Source of the DNA: Lolium rigidum
Lineage: Eukaryota > Streptophyta > Magnoliopsida > Poales > Poaceae
Length of the DNA stretch: 64,000 nucleotides
Direction of reading: 5' to 3'
Assembly (NCBI RefSeq): GCF_022539505.1
Contig: NC_061510.1
Span: 281,788,715 to 281,852,714 of the forward strand
Of the stretch, positions 34,061 to 45,871 are shown one piece after another. The stretch's first letter is position 1. Each line of letters begins with the position of its first letter. The position numbers and the translations under genes were made by a program. The notes under the pieces are model-generated. The model saw nothing but the letters and a program-made list of their open reading frames with translations, had not been told where the DNA came from and made no database searches.

Positions 34061-34577
34061 TATTTCTGCTCAACAACCACTCCCCCCACTACTACCACTC
34101 CACTCCTCCACACAAACCCGAGCCTTCTCCCAACCCAGCTCATTTTTCCCCATTTCTATCCCCAATTTCACCAATTTGACCAAACAAAATCATATTTTTT
34201 GAGCAAATCTTCCCTTCCTACATGCATCTCCCACATCCCCCTATGTAGATCTAGATCTATTATCCCGCATTGACCGCTCAATCTAGATCTAGATCTAGAA
34301 AGTCGGCTTCCATACGCCGTGGTAGCGGCGCGACGTCTCGATCTCGTTGATGAGTATATCAAACAAATAGGTGATTAATGAACAAATTGAGGAATGAAAT
34401 CAACGTATATTGGACATTTGAAGCAAAGCTCGTGTGTGGCATATATATATGTTGTGTTTGTGCTTGTGCTTGTGTGTGTTGGCGTTGAAAATGAGTTGCC
34501 AACGCTGCGCCAAAATGTTGATTCTTTAAGTTTCCGTTTCGGCACATTTCTGGCGCTCCTATGTCCTACCGTGTAGG

Positions 34578-34603
34578 AAGGTCATGCCGAAATTTTCCGT
34601 GAA
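34578..34603 (+). promoter_or_regulatory. Leader module before the transposase
   Basis: A 26-bp block with the core AGGTCATGCCGAAATTTTCC is identical to 40430-40455, which precedes the second gene. Weaker similarity extends about 60 bp upstream in both (TTTCCGTTYCGGCA). It ends 12 bp before the first ATG of the transposase frame. Confidence 0.6.
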
Positions 34604-34615
34604 AACTACCGACGG

Positions 34616-37600
34616 ATGCATGGTTCTAATCAATTATGTAATCTTACCATGCAGGCGATAATGGTTATCGAGATGAGTGAAAGCATCGTGATGAGATATC
34701 TAAAACACGCGATCATCGACATGTATGAAAATAACCGCACGAAGGTATTGTGTCCGTGCCGGAGATGCAAACGAGGGAAATGGTTTGACCCGTATTCAGG
34801 CAAATTGCAGGGGCACCTGCTCACTAATGGTTTCATGCATGGACACACTCAATGGATGAGTGGTGATGGCGCGGAGGTCAATGGGGCGACGGCAGCAGGT
34901 GGTAATAATGGCCGGCAAGAAGGAGGGCATCATGATATTGATGACGATGAAGAGCTTGTCGCACAGGACGATAACCTTGACGACGACAATAACCTTGACG
35001 ACGACAATAACCTTGACGACGACGAAGAGGTGCCGCTAGCTTCAGTCGTGCGGGAACCTCATCTTCAAGATCTGCTTCTCGAAAAGACGAAAGGCGCCAA
35101 GCAGAAATCAAAGCTTGAGCAACTCGAGATAGACTCGAATACTCGTTGTATGACTCAGGTCGCGGGTTGGGGGAGTCTCGCTTGAGAGTAGCTCTCGATG
35201 TGCTGCAGATGAAGGCGAAACACGGATGGACGGACACAAGCGTCGACGACATCCTGGAATACGTGAAAGATCTCCTTCCTGCTGGGAACACGTGTCCTGG
35301 TAGTCTAGCCGAGGCCAAGAGAATCACGTGCCCTCTCGACTTACCCCACGAAAAGTATCACGCCTACATCAACGACTTTATCATGTATCACAAGGAGCAC
35401 ATGGACAAGACCAAATGTCCTGTGTGTGAAGCTGAACGGTACAAGAAAGGGAAGAAGAAAGCTCCTCGGAAAGTTGTGTGGTACTTCCCGCTCGCCCCCC
35501 GGCTTCAACGGTTCTACGCGGACCGCAAAGAAGCAAAGCTCATGCGCTGGCACGCAGAAAGAAAGGAGGCGGTGTTGAATGATGAAGAGCGGATTGAGCA
35601 CCCAGTGCTGATGCACCCTTCGGATGCAAGCCAGTGGAAAGCATTAGACAATGAATTCGGAAGTTTTGGGGCAGATCCCAGAAACATCAGGTTTGGTGCG
35701 AGCACGGACGGATTCAATCCGTTCGGAAACCGAAGCAGCACACATAGCACATGGCCCGTGTTTGTATGGATCTACAACCTCCCGCCCTGGCTGTGCATGA
35801 AGAGGAAGTACATACGAGATGAGTATGCTAATTCAAGGGCCGACACAGCCGAGGAAACGATATCAACATGTATCTCGAACTATTAAAGGAGGAGCTTGAA
35901 ACGTTGTGGGCGGAGGAAGGGGTAGATACATGGGACGCCGTCGCGGAAGAATATTTCCCTTTGAGAGCCGCGTTGATCACGACGGTGCGGGACTACCTCG
36001 GATACGGTTACATTTCGTGCCAGGTGTGCCATGGACACAAGGCATGTGTCGAGTGCATGGAAGAGACGATGTTTTTGCAGCTTGGTAAGGATCCCGGCTC
36101 TTCGAAAACAGTTTACATGGGGCATCGAAGGTGGCTACGGAAGACCGACCCGTGGAGAAAGCGTGGAGATCCGTTCGATGGTACAAATGAACCCCGAGGA
36201 CCTCCACGTAAGAAGAGCGGCGAAGAGATCGATACATTACTGAAAGGTTGGAAGGAGTGCCCTGCGCCGGGAAAGATTCGTCAAAAGCCTGGAGAGAAGA
36301 AGAAGAAAAAGGAAACGACGCCGCTCATTGGTGTATGGAAAAGGAGGTCCGTGTTTTGAGACTTGCCGTACTGGAAAATTCTCGATACACCTAACTGCCT
36401 TGATGTCATGCATATTACAAAGAACGTGTGCGAGAGCTTGCTTGGCACTCTTTTCAACATGCCGGACCGGACCAAAGATGGGCCGAAAGCAAGACACGAC
36501 CTGAAAGTTTTGGGCATCAGGGAAGAGCTTCAGATCCCGCCGGCCCAAGAGGGACAGTCGGAGGAGGAGGCGGACGGCGGTCGGAAGCGCAAAAGGATTA
36601 AGCAGCCGGACTATTACCTGTCCCCCTCTCGCTTCACTTTTAGTCCGACCGAGGTCGATCAATTTTTCAATTGCCTTCTAGGAGTCAGAGTGCCCTTCGG
36701 TTACTCCGGGCTAATAAGCAGATACATGGACCCCAAGAAACTAAACTTCAGCGGCATGAAGTCTCATGACTGTCACGTGATGATGACGTAGATTCTTCCG
36801 GTTGCAATCCGAGGTATAATGGATGACCATGTCCGTGCAACGCTGACTGGGCTCTGTAACTTCTTCGACGTCATAACTCGGAAGTCGATAAGCGTGAAGA
36901 AACTCGCAAGGCTCCAGGAAGAGATCGTGGTGATCCTATGTGAGATGGAGACGTACTTCCCGCCTGCATTCTTTGACGTGATGGTCCATCTGTTGATCCA
37001 TATCATGGATGATATCGTCGAGTCTAGGGCCGGCATTCTTACACAACATGATGCCGTTTGAAAGAATGAATGGGGTCATTAAAGGATACGTTCGTAACGA
37101 GGTCACATCCGGATGGAAGCATCGTCCGGGGCTGGCTCACCGAAGAGTGCATCTCTTTACGCACGAATTATCTAGACATCGAGGACCCTGTTGGTTTGCC
37201 TCAAAACAAGCACCTCCGCAGGTTCGAGGGAGTAGGCCACAAAAATGGAAGGAAGGAATTGCACGTGCACATGTCTGGTCGGACTTCTGACTTTGATAGG
37301 GCCAACTTAGTAGCGCTACAACACATTGACTTGATCGATCCTTGGTTGAAAGAGCACAAAACCATGATAGAGAACAGTGGCAAGCCGATGATGACGGAAG
37401 CGAAATATACGAGAGAGCACAACTCCTCTTTCGCGCGCTGGTTCAAAGACCACATTGATGCTAATCCCCCACCAATAGATTCGACAAGGATAAACTAGTA
37501 TTGGCCTTGTCACATGGCCCCGCGCCCAACATCATGACTTACCAAGCGTACGATATCAACGGGTACACATTCTACACGGAAGAAAAAGACAAGAACAGTG

Positions 37601-38157
37601 TTTACCGGAACTCGGGGGTAACGATGGATTCCTGGACGGGTGACGTAAAGACTAGATACTACGGAAGAATCGAGGAAATCTAGGAGCTTAGCTACGCTGG
37701 GGAGAAAGTGCCGATGTTCCGTATCAGATGGGCTAAGAGCGTCACAAAAGAAGACCGGTATTTCACCACCATGTTTCTACCCGAAGCCAACAAATCAAAG
37801 TCCACGAACGCCACCGCGCAGAATGAGCCATGGGTACCGGCGGAACACGTGCACCAATGCTTCTTCATAACCGACCCATCCAGGCCTAGCCGTGTTATCG
37901 TGAGGAGAGGCAAGAGGACCATCGTCGGAATGGATGGAGTCGCCAACGAGGAAGACTTCGAAGGACAAGTCGGAGACCCAATGATGGAAGAATCCGAGGA
38001 CGAAGACACAACATACACCACAAGAAGAAGCAGGACCACGCTACCGAGGTCAGCTCGACCCTTCAAAAGAAGAAGTCACGACACGGGGCTAAATTATTCA
38101 ACGACGAGCAAGAAAAGCAAGAAGAAAGCGAAACACTCTTCTCAATCGATGATGTAA
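34616..38157 (+). pseudogene. CACTA (En/Spm) Tnp2-type transposase, broken
   Basis: Domain order is that of a full-length transposase. A Transpos_assoc zinc motif (LCPCRRCKRGKW, about 34760-34790) is followed by an acidic DDDNNLDD repeat, then CPVCEAERY, then the Transposase_21 core (FGASTDGFNPFG, NLPPWLCMKRK). After that come CLDVMHITKNVCESLL, SHDCHVMMT, MMPFERMNGVIKGYVRN and a DUF4216-like C-terminus (FRIRWAKSV). Breaks: a frame change near 35150, two one-base insertions at 35814-35817 and 35850-35853, TGA near 36357, TAG near 36789, a frame change near 37022, an insertion at 37098-37101, a frame change near 37490, and TAG near 37681. The comparable region of CACTA element 1 in this window helps place the indels. 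Confidence 0.85.
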
Positions 38158-38424
38158 AACTTTATTTGCAATCTATAACTCATATTTTGTGTAATTCATA
38201 ACTACTCATTTGGTCATGGCCAATATTTTATGTAATTAATATTGTGTTGGTCAATATTTTGTGTATGTATATATAACTCATATTTTTTTGTAATGCATAA
38301 CTCATTTTTGTATAGGATTTGGGGGAAAGAAAATAAACATAAAATAAAGTGAAAACAAATAAAGAAATGAAGAAAAATTAAAAGTAAAATAGAAAAGGAA
38401 ATGGCCAGCCAGGGGCTGGGGGAC

Positions 38425-38558
38425 AAGTCCCAGGTATAGCCGGACCCATGTTATTGCCGGCGCACCACATGTTTGGTTCGCCAGGGCTACAGTTGTCCCC
38501 GGCGAACCAAACAGGTGGTGCGCCGGCAATAACATGGGTCCGGCTATACCTGGGACTT
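38425..38558. repeat. 134-bp perfect-armed palindrome in the centre of CACTA 3
   Basis: Arms of 43 bp (38425-38467 and 38516-38558) are perfect complements. After a 3-nt mismatch a second stem of 12 bp continues (38471-38482 with 38501-38512), around an 18-nt loop. The arms contain the same GCCGGCGCACCA motif as the element ends. It lies between the 3' end of the transposase and the 5' leader of the second gene. Confidence 0.9.
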
Positions 38559-39135
38559 AGCCGCACCGCGCGACACTTCTCCCTCCCCATTCCCCAATCG
38601 AGACGAACCCTAACCGCGCCACTGTTCTTCTCTGCTGCCGCCACCGTCGATCTCGAGCACCGCCGTCCTCACAATCTCCCTCCACCAACATCCCCCTCCA
38701 CCAGCCCCCACCTGCCCCATACACGCCGCCGCGCGGAAGCCCTGGACCAAGAGGACCCGTACGTTGTCGCCGCCGTTGGAGACGGGGACGTCGGCACCAC
38801 GGCCGTTGGAGTAGGGGACATCAGCGCTGCCGCCGTTGGAGTAGGGGACGTCAGCACCGTGAGGTTTGGTTGCCTCTCCCCTTCCCTCTTCCCTTCCCTC
38901 TCCCCCTCCCCCTGCCCTCTTTGGTTCTCCTCCAACAAAGAAATTTTGTTCAACGAAATCCTCCAATAGTTCTCTGTTCGTGTGATTACATTTAGCATCA
39001 GTTTCTAGTTCTTGTAGTAATGAAATTGAAACACAATGCAGTAGGGTTTGAAACTAATTTTTCTAGTTCTTGTAGAAAATGAAATTGAGCAGCTGCAGAG
39101 CATCTTCTCATGTCGAAAATGAAACAATTAAGCTC

Positions 39136-39944
39136 ATCTTGAGTTCTGGACAGACACAAAAATTTGTTGTCTGTGGAAGTTAATGCAAGAAATCGATTTA
39201 AATGAATGAATATTGCTGTCTCCTTGTTGATTTGCAGTTCTGGAACATTAGTTCCTTCACTTTTGGTTTACATACGGTTCTTACTGTCAAATTTGTGGGT
39301 CTTGCTTGAAAATTGCATAGGTACTACAGATGCTAAGTGTGTTAGACTGATGTTATTTGCAGCATTTTGATAAAACATGAAATTCAAATGATTGGGCCAA
39401 TTATCCCAAACCTGCAGTGAGTTATAATGGTGTTTGTAGGTTGCATTTTGTACTGTTTAAACTGAATGATGTGTTTGAGTAACTGAAATGCTCAGGCTGT
39501 ACTTAATTTTTTAAGCTATTTCTGGTGCCCTCATTTTGGAGGTTCATACTTTGCTCAAATGTGGAACACATGGCACATTTATCTCACTTGTGTTTAACTG
39601 TCTATCAGTCCTGCTGTCTATGCCATTGCTCACCTTCTTTTTGATTACCAGTGTTTGCTGAAGTTGCACCATGCATAGTTAAGGTGTAGGGACCTCTGTA
39701 ACTATGAGTTGCATTTTGGACAAAATGTATTGACTTATATCTTGAGTTCTGGACAGACAAGAAAATTTGTTGTCTGTGGAAGTTAACGCAAGAAATCGAT
39801 TTAAATGAATGAATATTGCTGTCTCCTTGTTGATTTGCAGTTCTGGAACATTAGTTCCTTCACTTTCGGTTTACATACGAATAGTTCTTACTGTCAAATT
39901 TGTGGGTCTTGCTTGACAATTGCATAGGTACTACAGATGCTAAG
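39136..39944. repeat. Direct repeat of about 205 bp within CACTA 3
   Basis: Copies at 39136-39337 and 39739-39944 both run from ATCTTGAGTTCTGGACAGAC to GTACTACAGATGCTAAG with few differences. The region is AT-rich and non-coding, perhaps a leader intron of the second gene. Confidence 0.85.
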
Positions 39945-40408
39945 TAAATACTGATCTTAAGAAGAACATGTGATGCATGGTGATTGAATTTGCACATACA
40001 TGTAGAAACAATTAAGCCAGTTGAGTTTTGCCAGTTGTCCAGCTTAGTTGATGTTTGTTTAGAGAAACTGATTTCGTTAGCAGCTGTTCAGATTTAGTAA
40101 ATACTGCTATCGATTGTGGCCTCAAGGTGCTGGAAGAATGCTTTCCCTGCCAGTGCTATCTGGTACCTTTGTCCTAGTACTTTTATCAGCTGTGCTTGTA
40201 GTTTCTTAAAATGCCAATGTAATGTATATGTTGAAATGCTACTGTAATTTATATGGTGATGGTTATGGTGATGGCATGGTTATGGAGATGGTTCTGGTTA
40301 TGGTTGAGCTCCGGTGAAAATGTATATGTTTGCATTTCTGTTACAGGGATTGAGTTGCTATTGAGTGCCGGAATGTCGATTCATTTCCGTTCCGGCAATT
40401 CTAGCACT

Positions 40409-40455
40409 CGGCATGACCAATTTTTAGCAAAGGTCATGCCGAAATTTTCCGTGAA
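40409..40455 (+). promoter_or_regulatory. Leader module with inverted repeat before the second CACTA gene
   Basis: CGGCATGACC (40409-40418) and GGTCATGCCG (40432-40441) form a perfect 10-bp inverted repeat with a 13-nt loop. The block 40430-40455 is identical to 34578-34603. It lies 39 bp before the ATG at 40494. Confidence 0.6.
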
Positions 40456-40493
40456 TTCTAACTCTTTTTCATCTTCTATTAGTGCAAGCCACC

Positions 40494-43400
40494 ATGTCAT
40501 CTCAAGAAGAGTTAGAGGAGCACTACAATAGGCACTTCTTTAGGACGGAGGAGGATGCCGAGGCCGCTGGTGTTGGCGGCGACGAGGACCATGAGATGGA
40601 GGATGCCGCTGGGGGTAGTGCCGACGAGCCAAGCGGCAACGAGGCAAGCGGAGCCGCCGGGGGTAGTACCTACGAGCCTAGCGGCGATGAGGCAACCAGC
40701 GCCGCCGGGGGTGGCGGCGAGACAAGCGGCGACGATCCTAGCGGCGCCGCCGGGAGTACTGCCACCGGGACAAGTGGAGCCAAGAGGCCACGGAAGGCAA
40801 GGCGCCAAAACACGGTCGGCACCGGCAGAGACACATTCAAAGAGGTGGACCCCGCCAGTGGTTTGCCGGTGGAGCCTAAGGATGTTGCCAAGGGGTACGG
40901 CAACCAACTGGCATGTATCCTCCGAGAGGTCATCAATCTCAACGAGACGGATCTCCGAGCTGAGAACAAAGCGCATTTGCGAGCCCAGCTCATTGCGAGG
41001 TTGCACTCACGATACAAGTTCCTAGGCGACTACGCCTCCACTCATGAATCCAAGAACATTGTGAACTCACAAGCCCTCCTGAAGTTCACCAAACACCTCA
41101 GCAGCTATAAGTACATGGTGCGGAAGATGATTGCTGACGGCAAAGGTTTCGAAGAGGTCCACTCTGCCTTTCCGCATGTCTCCCAGGCGGACTTTGATGC
41201 TTTTGTGGCCAATGAAGAGCTACAAGCGACGAAGAATCGCAAGTTGTGGGGGAAGGAAATGCGGGAGCTTAACATCGGCAACCACAACCTTGGGAGCCGT
41301 GGGTACAAGGGAAAGGAGCCCTATTGGGCGAAGGAGGACGAGGCGTATGTAAATGCCGGCATTGAGAACCCCTGGCTCAAGTACAAGGACCCGCTTGAAA
41401 GAAGATTCATCAGGTCGCGGTACCATAAGAAGAAACTAACCGGGGAACTTGTCACGGACCCCAAGGTCGTAACCGACATAATTTGGTTCACGAACGACCA
41501 GAAGGTCCTGTCGTTGGAGAAAAAACTGGTAAGCAATTTACCAGTTTTATTAGATCAAGTATCGTTCATATAATAGTAGCAACATTTCTAAATGGTTCAC
41601 GTTTCTTCCGCGGGAAGAAGAAAGACAAAGACTTTCTCAAGGTGACGAAGGCTCCTCGTCCCAGGCGTCGACGGGCAGGGTAGCATGGGACAAGCCTCTC
41701 GTACGGGCGCTAAACATCGTCAATGAGCATTCACCTATGAGAAGGCCGCATAGAGGCCGTGTGGCTGGCGCCGGTACAGGCCACAAGCATGATCACTACG
41801 GCTTGTCGTCTGCGGCCGATAAAAATGCGCGCAATGAGAGGAAGCAGCGGGAGGCGGAGGAAATGACGGAGTCAATCCTAGCCCAAGTCCAAGCTGGTTT
41901 GGTACCGCAACTGGTACCGCAACTCAAAGCTACACTCGTACCTGAAGTCAAAGCTGAAGTCGCCGCTTCAGTCCAAGCAGATTTCAACGCTCTACACGCG
42001 TGGTATGAGGGTGGCAAACAAGGCCCCCCCCGAAAATGCAAGTGGTTAGCTTCGACGGCAGCAACTCGATGGTGCCACCGTCCGCCGGCAATGACAATGT
42101 TATAATGGAGACTCCTCCGGCCGCCGGCAATGTCGCTGGTGCTAGGGATTCACCGTCCATGCCGGGTAGCAGCCCCTCCGTCACTTGCACGCCCGCCGCC
42201 GCATGTGCTGGCCCGTCGACATTAGCCGAGCTCAACGCCCTCACGGTAATTAACTAATGTGTACATCAAGTTAATATATTAGTTTCGTCATCCTTGCCCT
42301 CTCTCTAACGCCATACACATGTTCTCGCAGGCGCTCTCAACGCCATGCACCTTCTCGATGAGAGTAAACGACGAACTCAAAGACGTCGCGAGGGGTACAT
42401 CCTTCGGCCCCTGGATAAGAAGTGGCACACACGAGATATGGCGGATGACGTTTACCGGGTTGAAGTGGATCGGGCGTTACCGGGCTATGAGGATTTATTT
42501 CCTCCTAATCAACCGCATGGTGCCGATGACGATAGCCCGTTGAATCTGGCCTCACTGAAGGGTTGGGTACTGCTATGGCCGAAGACCCTAATTCGGATCA
42601 ACACCTACTCGGGGTCGACGGAAAGCAAAGACAAGCACCTTGCGGCGCCACATGTCAGCGTCCCTCCACGACAGCCAGCGGCGCCGGTGGTCATCGCCCC
42701 ACCAGAACGGCCAGCTGCGCCAGAGGTCAGCGCCCCACCACAACAACGAGCTGCGCCAGAGGCCGAGCAATACGAACGTGACAACTTCCAATGGGATATT
42801 CCTACGTCTTCACAAGTTGTCCATGACGTTGCGCTGGCCTTGAAATATGTGTGCTCCAAGAAGCTGTTCGATTCTCAAGAAACGGCTGAGGAGGAAAATC
42901 CTGAGGAGGTCGCCACCGCCACCGTCAAAAATATGTTGAGCCCAAACACACTCCGTGCTACGGCCACTACGGCGATGGAAGGTCCATCAGTACAACCCAA
43001 GAAGAGGAAGAGGCAAAATAAGAAGGATGCCCAAGACAAGGCGGCGGCGGCCAAATCCAAGGACAAGGTCCCACTCCTTGACAAGTTGCCAAACAATTGG
43101 CGACCTCTGCATCACTTGGGTGAACCGATGCTGCCGGAGCATGTCGTGAAGAAACTCACCCCGGATATGAGGAGCTTGCATGAGAGCTGTCAGGCATGTG
43201 GAGAACCTTCTTCTCAAATCAAAAGATCTTGGTTACCCTCTCTTCGTGGCGAAGGTGCCAACTGGCATGAACTTCGTCGAGAAGTACCCAGCGGACTTGT
43301 GCTTCATCCGGTTCAACGACATCTTCATCATCTATCGCATGCAAGCGCTCCACTTTAGTGTGGTTCGCCTAGTTGCTCTTAGCTTGTCTGCCCAGATTGT

Positions 43401-44211
43401 TAAGGAGGAGACGCCAACCATCGTGATAATGGACCCCTTCTATATGCGGGAGAGCATCATCCGCAACTTGCTGGGGATCGGGCGATTGCCACCCAGCAGG
43501 TCGAGGATTTCATGCTGGCGAACATTAAAAAGGGCGCCATTCTCATCCCTTACTTCCCCGAGTAAGTAATCACTCGCTAGTCCCCCATTACCATTCTATT
43601 CTATATCTACATTTTCATTTCCAAAGGTTAATCCGTGTGTTTTCCGCAGAGACAAGTTCTGCACCCTCATCGTCGTGCACCCGCAACACTCGCATGCAAT
43701 TTATCTCGACTCGGGTAGGGACCACAAGAAAGACTACACCCACATCAAGGCCCTTCTCAATGATGCTCTCACCGGCTTCGCCAACAAGGCAGGCCCCCTC
43801 AAAGTAGAGAGGAAATCCCGAGGAGGCTTGGTCTTAACCCACACAACCAACTTCCCTGCCTCGGGCGGTCGACGCACGACAATGGGATGGACGCGTGGTA
43901 CGCCATCCTTCGGATGCAGGAGTACATAAAGTACGCAGATGACATGTTGCTGCCGAGAGAATCTCGAAACAGGTTTGCAAACATGGCGGATGTCCCCGAT
44001 AGAGAGATTAGAAAGAGCTGGGGTCGCATCCAGCGAGTTCATTTGCACGATAATCCTGCAGGATGTCACCAATAGGTCTGGCGAGTTCTTCTACGGCTAC
44101 GGTCTACCACCTAATGACGAGATAGAACTCCGCTTGGAGATGTCGCGTGATGAGAGGCCGTTCAACTCGCTTCAGGGCTGCCGTCCATTCCCCCCTAGGC
44201 GTACAACCTGA
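40494..44211 (+). pseudogene. CACTA Transposase_24/Ulp1-like gene, broken
   Basis: ATG 40494 lies in a good context (GCCACCATGTC). Residues 1-110 are acidic and low in complexity (AGGS..EPSG repeats). Then comes a Transposase_24/TnpA-like domain (about 40830-41528). Plausible introns are 41529 to about 41623, 42247-42331 and 43562-43649. The middle reads ALNIVNEHSPM and a helical MTESILAQVQAGL segment, then YRVEVDRALPGYEDL and a lysine-rich linker. The C-terminus resembles the Ulp1/C48 protease domain of grass CACTA elements (MDPFYMRES, FCTLIVVHP, IYLDSGRDHKKDY with candidate His and Asp). A frame break at 43855-43862 falls where the catalytic cysteine would be, and others lie near 43185, 43485 and 44065. 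A role in binding element ends and in deSUMOylation is known or proposed for relatives. Confidence 0.7.
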
Positions 44212-44450
44212 TCCTACAACGGGAACACTTGCTAAAGCTTGAACGATATGTCCTTCAATTTCCGTATTGTAATAATTGCTATATATTCCCATAGAATCGA
44301 CTAGTTGCTTTTATTTAGTTGTATGAATGTGCATGTGAACATGTGTCTATAGTTTCATTTACTTTGCTATATATTTCAAGATTATGGCGTACATAGCTTA
44401 ATAATTATTTGCATTTACTCGACCACTACTTGCCTCGTATTTGGAGTTCG

Positions 44451-44880
44451 CCGATGATTAGAATGTTCGGTCACTCGTACACTCGGGGGTGGAGCCAGTG
44501 AGCCTTGGTGCGACGTCCACAAGTATCAATCTATTGTGCATCCTACCTAGCCTCACTGACTCCATCCCTGGATGTTAATATTTATTTCGACCGACAAAGT
44601 ATGAGGCACGCTATTTAATTCGTACTACTTGTCTTCTATTTGAGTTCGCACTTCTTAATTGCATTGGCCGATGATTAAAATGTTCGGTCACTTGTACACT
44701 CCGGGGTGGGGCCAGTGAGGCTTGGTGTGATGGCCACAAATATCAATCTATTGTGCATCCTACCTAGCCTCACTGATCCCATCCCTGTATGTTATTATTT
44801 ATTTCGACCAACAAAGTATGAGGCACATGCTATTTAGTTCATACTACTTGTCTCTTATTTGAGTTGGCACTTGTTCATTG
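44451..44880. repeat. Two-copy tandem repeat, 217-bp period
   Basis: CCGATGATTARAATGTTCGG starts both copies (44451 and 44668), and both contain ATCAATCTATTGTGCATCCT and CCTAGCCTCACTGA. Non-coding, between the second and third genes of CACTA 3. Confidence 0.85.
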
Positions 44881-44911
44881 CATTGGTACTAACGTTTTAC
44901 TTGTCTTGTGA

Positions 44912-45174
44912 ATGGAGATGCCGACGACATATGTCGTGTACAAGGGAGGGTTCCTGGAGTCTACGACGATCGGGAGGACTGTCGGAGACAGGTGCACCGT
45001 TTCAGCGGCAACGGCTACAAGGGATACCCCACTAGGGTGAAGGCGGAAGGAAGATACGCCCGTTATCTAGCGGGAGAGATGAGGGACATGAGGAGGAACC
45101 GGATGAAGACCATGGCCTTCGTGATGATGGTCATCATGACCATGTTGGTCATGTTCTATGTGATTGTAGTTTAG
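44912..45174 (+). pseudogene. RNase H1 N-terminal (viroplasmin-type) domain plus membrane helix
   Basis: ATG 44912 starts MEMPTTYVVYKG. A one-base deletion after the AAG codon near 44943 shifts the frame, and the next frame continues RVPGVYDDREDCRRQVHRF and GYKGYPTRVKAEGRYARYL. These are the two halves of the small RNA/DNA-hybrid-binding domain at the N-terminus of RNase H1 (PF01693). A hydrophobic tail follows (AFVMMVIMTMLVMFYVIVV), predicted to be one membrane helix, and the frame ends at 45174. No RNase H catalytic domain is present. It is the third gene of CACTA 3, close to the right subterminal repeats. As read it is broken by a single base. Confidence 0.65.
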
Positions 45175-45469
45175 GTTAGGAACTACATTGTGAGGTGTAT
45201 GACGATACTTGTGACGACTATGTACCAAGACTTCTAACTTTGTGAAACTTCGTCGTTCGGTGTTGCATATGCACATGTGTTGTATGAATCAACATTCCAA
45301 AACGAGACTTGCGTATTTGTGTATTGATACCGAAATGAAACTTGGCTCTCTATGTGCTTCTCATATTGCATGTAATGCTGTATAAATATGAACTGCGTTG
45401 TAAATATATACTGCTGTCAAATATGTATTGTAATATGCTGGAAAAAGCTGTAAAAATGAATTTTGGAAT

Positions 45470-45745
45470 ATTATTGCCGGCGCACCTAAATGCCCTACTG
45501 CCGGCGCACGTGGCATGCGCCAGTGCTGGAAGACCTACTGCCGGCGCAGCTGCACGTGCGCCGGTGGAACTTGGCTTTGCCGGCGAAGCTTGGATGGTGC
45601 GCCGGCAGTAGCTGACATATCGCCGGCGCACTGCCTGGTGCGCCGGCAGTGGCCAGTTATCACCGGCCCGTTCGCACCGGCGGGCTGAGATGCGCCGGCA
45701 GTAGCCATATTTGGTGCGCCGGCAGTAGCTGTTTTCCTTGTAGTG
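45470..45745. repeat. Right subterminal repeats of CACTA 3
   Basis: About ten GCCGGCGCA or TGCGCCGGC motifs in both orientations, ending TTTTCCTTGTAGTG at 45745. They mirror the left subterminal region. Confidence 0.8.
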
Positions 45746-45748
45746 TGT

Positions 45749-45774
45749 ATATGAATTTGGATCACAATATAACA
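45749..45774 (-). mobile_element. Copia LTR, first 26 bp (split by CACTA)
   Basis: The minus strand starts TGTTATATTGTGATCC at 45774. It is preceded by the purine-rich AAGGTGGAGTT (45775-45790), the expected polypurine tract next to a 3' LTR. Confidence 0.7.
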
Positions 45775-45871
45775 AACTCCACCTTGAGACAAATTCCATC
45801 TTGTAGCATGAACTTCAACAATCTCCTGAACAACAAAGAAAAACACTTGCTACCGCCAACAGCCACTTGGG

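Larger units (their letters stand above)
33686..45745 (+). mobile_element. CACTA element 3, 12.06 kb with both ends
   Basis: It starts CACTACTAGGAAAAAGCC (33686) and the complement of its right end reads CACTACAAGGAAAACAGC. A TGT duplication flanks it (33683-33685 and 45746-45748), the 3-bp target duplication of the superfamily. GCCGGCGCAC motifs in both orientations fill 33720-34060 and 45470-45735. The interior holds a transposase (34616-38157), a second gene (40494-44211) and a small ORF (44912-45174). The ends look competent; the genes as read do not. Confidence 0.92.

Noticed and set aside
44912..45174. A caulimovirus-derived insertion
   Set aside because: The viroplasmin-type domain is alone, without coat, polymerase or movement functions, and lies inside CACTA ends. 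An RNase H1-type origin within the transposon is simpler.
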